DNA from: Lujinxingia vulgaris
GTDB lineage: Bacteria > Myxococcota_A > Bradymonadia > Bradymonadales > Bradymonadaceae
Assembly: GCF_007997015.1 (NCBI RefSeq)
Contig: NZ_VOSM01000010.1
Span: forward strand, 1-64,000
Direction: 5' to 3'
DNA length: 64,000 bases
Part shown: piece by piece, positions 60,501 through 64,000 of the stretch
How positions within the stretch are numbered: position 1 is the stretch's first letter
Layout: each line of letters starts with the position of its first letter
Position numbers and translations under genes: made by a program
Notes under the pieces: model-generated
The model's input: the letters and a program-made list of their open reading frames with translations, nothing else
What the model was told of the DNA's origin: nothing
Database searches by the model: none

Positions 60501-61871
60501 AAGGGTGGCGCCGAGGCGTTGCAGGTCATGCTGCCAGCCGACCACATCGAAGGAGGAGATGCCCTCCTCGATGCGGATGTCGGCGGTGATGTCGAGGGAG
60601 GCGTCGCGGACCTCCACGCCCTCCTGCCCCCCCTCATCCCGCGTGATCAGCAGGTCAGTACCCCGCTGGGCCGCTCGCCCCAGCTCCGCGCCCTCGCCAT
60701 AGTTCAGTCGCCAGCCCCGGTACATCGTGCCGGTGAGCGCGTCGCGGGTGGTCGCGCCCTGGCCGTCGAGATCGAGCCAGATCTGACGATGGAGCTCCAG
60801 CAGGTTGGGGGAGGTGTCGAGTTGGCCGCGACGCGTCTCTCGAAGGGTGAGGGCGTCGCCGGTGCCGGCCAGAAAGGTGGTGGTGCCGTGCCATTCTTCG
60901 GGAAGCGTCGTGCGGTCGGGATCGACGCCGTTTAAGCCCTCGAGCTCCACCGAGCGCACGAGCTCATCGGGAAACCACGCCCAGACCTCCTGCGCATCGA
61001 AAATGCCCTCGGCGCGGTCAGGCACGCTGAGGGTCTCGGTGCCCGGGCTGCCATCGCCTTTGCCAGCGCCCTTTTGCGCGATCACGGCGTCGATGTCGAT
61101 AAAGTGGGTGCCGGGCCGCACGTAGACGCTGAGCTGGCCGCCGGACTCGACTTTCACCGGCAGCGGGGAGCTCAGCGCGATGGCCCGCGAGCCCTCCAGC
61201 AGCACCTGGCCAAGCTCGACCTCACGGGCGCGCCCGGCGACGTTGAGCTCCAGACGCGTTTTAATGCGCAGCGGAACCCCGTCATCGAAGCGGCGGTAGA
61301 CCGAGGCGCGCAGGCTGTCGGCCTCGGTCACCGTGCCGCTGCGGCCCTCTTTGAGCCAGAGGCGCCCCTCGGCGTCGTGACGCGGGTGGTCGACGGACTG
61401 ATCGTTGATAGCGAGCTCAATGATCCCCAGGTGCCCCGGCACGGGCAGCACCTCCGGAAGCTCGCTCCACACAAAGCGGCCGCGCAGGGTGTGGGCGCCC
61501 GCCCCAAGCCTCACCGCCGGCGCCGACTCCCCGGTGACGACCAGCGCCTGCCCCGCCCGCGTCACCTCCTGCGGCCAGGCCCCTCGCCCCCCGGGCAGCG
61601 CGACCTCCCCCTCGCGGTCCAGCCAGACCTCCATCTCAAAGCTCGCCCCCTGCGCTCCGGCCGAAAGCTCCAGCCGGCCCGGCCAGTCGCACCTCAGCGT
61701 GCCTTCAAAATGGGAGCAGCCGTGGTTAGCCACATCCGCCATCGCCCAACTCACCCAGGGCCGCAGCGCGTCGGGGACCTCCGACTGGGCATAGGCCTGG
61801 CCACTCGCCAGGGGAAGGAGCAGCGCGCTGAGGCTGAGAATCGCAAGAATTCGAGAGATCACCATCGTCAT
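57570..61871 (-). CDS. Very large membrane protein of unknown function (1433 aa)
   Basis: Starts ATG 61871 (61865 is an alternative). Signal RILAILSLSALLLPLASGQA, then YAQ. About 30-460 is a beta-rich extracytoplasmic region with an RGRFVWSELPEVLPVPGHLG strand block. About 475-590 holds membrane spans (WDLLAFFFVLIVALSFAKLF, GVAAAVALCLTHGIDD, IVVLYRAVALITLAIMLTTF). About 690-780 has two further spans (LTLLRLLLLIALGLLIISRR and a KKAAAALGALLAMSAALLPN signal-like segment). A second beta-rich region follows with a recurrence of the strand pattern (VRLPEGVHRLEVRGRLMNRA), then more spans (VLFWSHLLILMILAALLGLW; LVGLTLVAIVCLYGAI) and an acidic Glu/Pro tail. The two halves look like a tandem duplication of signal, beta domain and spans. 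Related long proteins occur in deltaproteobacteria; role unknown. Confidence 0.82.
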   Translation of the reverse strand: MTMVISRILAILSLSALLLPLASGQAYAQSEVPDALRPWVSWAMADVANHGCSHFEGTLRCDWPGRLELSAGAQGASFEMEVWLDREGEVALPGGRGAWPQEVTRAGQALVVTGESAPAVRLGAGAHTLRGRFVWSELPEVLPVPGHLGIIELAINDQSVDHPRHDAEGRLWLKEGRSGTVTEADSLRASVYRRFDDGVPLRIKTRLELNVAGRAREVELGQVLLEGSRAIALSSPLPVKVESGGQLSVYVRPGTHFIDIDAVIAQKGAGKGDGSPGTETLSVPDRAEGIFDAQEVWAWFPDELVRSVELEGLNGVDPDRTTLPEEWHGTTTFLAGTGDALTLRETRRGQLDTSPNLLELHRQIWLDLDGQGATTRDALTGTMYRGWRLNYGEGAELGRAAQRGTDLLITRDEGGQEGVEVRDASLDITADIRIEEGISSFDVVGWQHDLQRLGATLHTPPGWSVLGGRGVDAIAGSWLHSWDLLAFFFVLIVALSFAKLFGWPWGVAAAVALCLTHGIDDAPRWIWVHLLATGALLRVLTSGRFRKIVVLYRAVALITLAIMLTTFTHRQIQQAIAPQAYQPTYATSWLETAMTGAADSSSYAEYEEMAVAEQEMAPEPYLRGGKGASIMSSVPGDASQYRKAEKSVLQVDPNAVVQTGPGVPSWDWQSWQLIWTGPVRAGHEVRIWLISPAQNVVLTLLRLLLLIALGLLIISRREMVWQGPDDDDPRAKNPDNRPSGPTRGGKKAAAALGALLAMSAALLPNAHAQDFPPQAMLDALKTRQIAAASCQGPCVSVSQATIEVDDLDFVMRADVHARNAAGLPLPGPDDPLRITEVRVNGQISHQLRRSSQGLISVRLPEGVHRLEVRGRLMNRASLTLQFDPATRPRHTTFESEDWTADGIDPRGVVDGTLQLTRQADATAPGQGTEDLLASRDLEPWFEVQRHLAMGVSWQMRTTILRTQTDRPQPLRFPLLQGEAVITEGFRVEEGHVLLDFARGESSLSFESELPIQPSFELTAATESPWTEIWTAECSAIWRCDYEGIAPIETVRDGLYQPRWLPWPGEALTVVAMRPEGSPGQATTVENVTYQITPGERLLQANLELRIRSSRGDWQTITLPEGAEVQKILRDGTETAIRPREGRVQLPVRPGSQTYRIEWQQPWERTLIERFPTVDIGSAAVNVTQSMHLNNERWLLWTLGPDWGPTVLFWSHLLILMILAALLGLWKYSPLRRHEWLLLTLGLAPQPVPVLIPIVAFFVLFQWRRRHPLSRPWQFNLVQLALVGLTLVAIVCLYGAIHENLLVDVDMQVRGMDSHTSHLRWYTDRVGNTLPSAGILSLPIFIWRGLMLLWALWLSWKLLKWAPWAWQAFSFEGIWKAMPSKFALATHAADEVPEAKTSKKAPEDADGEVEAPTQPEDDADGEAEPPEKSEEPEA

Positions 61872-61974
61872 GGCCTGTCCCCGGGTAAGCGGTGGGAGGG
61901 GGGAGATAAATGTGTCCAGTGGTTGAAACGGTGCGCTTTGGAAAAGGATCTAACAAGGGGAAAGTTTTTGGGAG

Positions 61975-62400
61975 GGGCGGGGGGGGCCGGGGGTTCGCGA
62001 GGTTGGTCGATTCGTGTGGGCGTTGGCGGGTTCGCTCTGTGGTTGGGTGGTTGTGTGGTTGGGTGGTTGTGGGGCGCCGGGGGTTCGCGACGTTGGTCGA
62101 TTCGTAATGGGCGGTTGGGGTTCGCGGGTTGTGGTTGGTTGGGTGGTTGTGTGGTTGGGTGGTTGTGGGGCGCCGGGGGTTCGCGGAGTTGGTCGATTCG
62201 TAATGGGCGGTTGGGGTTCGCGGGTTGTGGTTGGTCTGGTGGTTGTGTGGTTGGGTGGTTGTGGGGCGCCGGGGGTTCGCGAGGTTGGTCGATTCGTAAT
62301 AGACGGTTGGGGGGTGTGCGTTTTGTGGTTGGGTGGTTGTGTGGTTGGGTGGTTGAGGGGCGCCGGGGGTTCGCGAGGTTGGTCGATTCGTAATGGGCGG
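61975..62400 (+). repeat. Family B tandem array, four to five units of ~95 bp
   Basis: The core GGGGCGCCGGGGGTTCGCG starts at 62071, 62167, 62263 and 62357 (spacing 96, 96, 94), with a degraded unit at about 61978. Each core is preceded by GGTTGGGTGGTTGTGTGGTT and followed by GTTGGTCGATTCGTAATGGG. The G-run spacing is suited to two-layer G-quadruplexes. Units are over 90% alike by eye. Confidence 0.92.
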
Positions 62401-62406
62401 TTGGGG

Positions 62407-62665
62407 GTTCACGAGTCCGAGATCGAGCCCGAGATCGAGCTACGAGTACCAGCTACGAGTACCAGGTCGAGTACGAGCGACGAGTACGAGGACCAGCACG
62501 AGGACCAGTACGAGCTACGAGTACGAGGACCAGTACGAGCTACGAGTACGAGGACCAGTACGAGCTACGAGTACGAGGACCAGCACGAGCTACGAGTACG
62601 AGTACCAGGTCGAGCACGAGGACCAGCACGAGCTACGAGTACCCGTACGAGCCCGAGTACCCGTA
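62407..62665 (+). repeat. Minisatellite, family D, 25-bp units
   Basis: Opens with CGAGATCGAGCCCGAGATCG, then units of CTACGAGTACGAGGACCAG plus TACGAG. GTACGAGGACCAG recurs at 62521, 62546 and 62571, an exact 25-bp period, so the array cannot keep a reading frame. Flanks are less regular (ACGAGTACCAGCTACGAG). Confidence 0.9.
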
Positions 62666-62702
62666 GGCCGATGTCCGACCCCCGGACAGACACCAACAAA
62701 AA

Positions 62703-63446
62703 CTACTCGGGTGTCGCGCCCTCAAAGACGCCCGTCTCCAGAAAACTCAACACCAGCGCGTGCACCTGCCCGTCGGCCATGATGAAGGTGTGGGCGGAGG
62801 GCACGACGATGTGGGCGTCGGTGCCTTTCATGCGGGTCTCGTCGATGCTGACCTTGCCGTCGTATCTGCCGGCGATGATGCCGACCGCGCGCTCGCGGAT
62901 TGGCGGCAACGAGGCGGCCGCGCCGCTCGGGTCGGTGACGAGATCGTCGAGGGGGGCGAGCATCCAGCTAAAATAGGGGGCCCAGCGGTCGGCTTTGGTG
63001 GAGCCCTGGTTGGGCGGGGCGAGCATGACGACGCGGCCGGGTTCGGGGGGAGGGGTGTGGGTGAGGAGCTGGCGGATGACGAGGTTTCCAAAGCTGTGGC
63101 CGACAAAATGAATTTTTGTGGGGCGCGGGCCCTCGATGCGCTCAAGCTCGCTGGCGAGCTGCTGGCCGATCGTCTCCAGGCGGCAGCAGAAGCTCGAGTA
63201 GCCCCAGCTCAACACCTCGTAGCCGGCCTCTTCCAGCGCGTGGCTCAGCGGGATCATGGAGGCTTCGGTGCGGCCGAGGCCGTGCACAATGACCACGAGC
63301 TCTTTGCCCTGGAGGGGGTCGAGATCTTCGGCGTCGTGCTGCCAGCTGAAGCAGCTGGTGAGGCCCGCGGCCGCGATCAGCATAAGCGCGAGGACGCTGA
63401 CGAGGGCGGCGGAGCGCGGCGTCGGTGAGGTTTCGGGGGGCATCAT
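62703..63446 (-). CDS. Alpha/beta-hydrolase lipoprotein (lipase/esterase-like)
   Basis: 247 residues from ATG 63446 (GAGGCGA upstream). Lipoprotein signal RSAALVSVLALMLIAAAGLT, lipid Cys C32 (TSC). Core: ELVVIVHGLGRTEASM (oxyanion HGLG), nucleophile elbow IHFVGHSFGNLVIR with S118, Asp candidate in AGRYDGKVSID (about 195), and His candidate in VPSAHTFIMAD (about 222). The fold and motifs match lipase/PGAP1-like esterases. Substrate unknown; an envelope or outer-membrane ester is likely. Its start overlaps the stop of the upstream gene (ATGA), so the two are co-translated. Confidence 0.88.
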   Translation of the reverse strand: MMPPETSPTPRSAALVSVLALMLIAAAGLTSCFSWQHDAEDLDPLQGKELVVIVHGLGRTEASMIPLSHALEEAGYEVLSWGYSSFCCRLETIGQQLASELERIEGPRPTKIHFVGHSFGNLVIRQLLTHTPPPEPGRVVMLAPPNQGSTKADRWAPYFSWMLAPLDDLVTDPSGAAASLPPIRERAVGIIAGRYDGKVSIDETRMKGTDAHIVVPSAHTFIMADGQVHALVLSFLETGVFEGATPE

Positions 63447-64000
63447 TCGCCTCGCTCCCAGCTCACCACCGAGTGCAGGCCGTGGTGGTCGCCTTCGCCC
63501 TCAAAGCCCAGGTGCAGTTTTAGCGAGTGCAACGCTTGCACCGCCCGGGTCAGCGAGGAGGGCTGGACCGGCAGCGGCGGAATGGCGTAGGCGTGGCCGG
63601 GGCCGTAGAGGGTGTGCGTGACGCGGCCCGCGTCGTCGAGCGCGTAGTCGCCATCGTGCAGGTCCTGAGGCTCGTAGCCCAGGTAGCGCAGCGCGATGTC
63701 GCGGCGCGCGGGGTCGGCTTCGGGCAGCTCGCCGAGGCCCTGGCCGAGCAGGTACCAGGAGCGCGAGGCCATCCTGTCGCTCTCCATGGCCCGGGTCTCC
63801 AGGAGGCCGAGCAGCGTGCGCTCAAGCCAGCTTGTGCCGGGGGCCGGGTCGTAGGTGAACATCGTCTGCATCAGGAGTTCGTCGGCGTTTTCTGGCGAGG
63901 CCTGGGAGAAGTTTCCGTCCAGTCCGGCGTCGATCAGCGCTTCGAGCGTCGGCATGTTGAAGCTCATCAGGAACACGCCGCCGGCCACGGTGTAATGCAG
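63443..64000 (-). CDS. Unknown protein, N-terminus beyond the right edge
   Basis: The frame is open through the window end, so the visible 185 residues are only the C-terminal part; GTG 63988 or ATG 63967 could be starts but have no convincing ribosome-binding site. The sequence looks soluble and folded (MPTLEALIDAGLDGNFSQAS, MASRSWYLLGQGLGELPEAD, RDIALRYLGYEPQDLHDGDY), ending LHSVVSWERGE. No family recognised. It is coupled to the hydrolase downstream through an ATGA overlap, so both may act on the same substrate. Confidence 0.65.
   Translation of the reverse strand: MHYTVAGGVFLMSFNMPTLEALIDAGLDGNFSQASPENADELLMQTMFTYDPAPGTSWLERTLLGLLETRAMESDRMASRSWYLLGQGLGELPEADPARRDIALRYLGYEPQDLHDGDYALDDAGRVTHTLYGPGHAYAIPPLPVQPSSLTRAVQALHSLKLHLGFEGEGDHHGLHSVVSWERGE

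Overview
The window looks like chromosome of a high-GC, predatory or marine-type deltaproteobacterium, probably Myxococcota or the Bradymonadales. The evidence is repeated myxobacterial Cys-rich (DUF4215) lipoproteins, a MYXO-CTERM-like tail, RCC1-repeat lipoproteins, a CorE-like sigma factor, and lipoproteins making up much of the gene content. This placement is inference; no rRNA or tRNA gene was seen.

Layout. 1-4.4 kb: a truncated ORF at the left edge, two small genes, an ECF sigma factor with metal-sensor-like cysteines placed 40 bases behind an unlisted 56-residue metallothionein, deoB, and a TPR membrane protein. 5-16.7 kb: a YprB-like RNase H-fold exonuclease, then a recC-recB-recD operon (exonuclease V). 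16.7-18.6 kb: an orphan Phd/YefM antitoxin, an HTH regulator and a CvfB-like S1 protein. 19-25.4 kb: a pentapeptide-repeat/thioredoxin-like lipoprotein, a phospholipase D-like protein, a RES-type toxin-antitoxin pair with a candidate operator and an added HigA-like antidote, a ten-unit 42-bp tandem array, and an unknown protein. 25.7-36.6 kb: four large secreted lipoproteins (two are DUF4215/fibrinogen-like paralogues) around a manganese catalase. 37-41.4 kb: a lincosamide nucleotidyltransferase homologue, a decayed Mn-catalase tail, and a three-gene operon with an HtrA-like protease. 41.8-47.2 kb: a DUF6624 lipoprotein, a MYXO-CTERM-like protein, DUF2200, and a coupled pair of Cys-rich lipoproteins. 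47.2-49.5 kb: a nest of REP-like inverted pairs followed by a RAYT-type transposase. 49.9-64 kb: a cation-chloride cotransporter, further lipoproteins, an RCC1-repeat protein, a 1433-residue membrane protein, an alpha/beta hydrolase and a gene cut by the right edge.

The most unusual content lies between genes. At least four dispersed repeat families recur throughout: (A) a ~110-bp element with nested stems that covary between copies, usually ends in a T tract, and supplies the stop codon of three different genes; (B) a G-rich GGTTGGGTGGTTGTG element that may form quadruplexes; (C) a ~36-bp palindromic unit ending in ATGCGG, paired head to head like a BIME and densest beside the RAYT gene; (D) a 25-bp minisatellite built on GAGTAC/GAGCTAC. 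A and B, B and C, and B and D often sit together as composites. C with the RAYT is the best candidate for an undescribed REP/transposase system; A is the best candidate for a structured terminator-like or ncRNA-like repeat.
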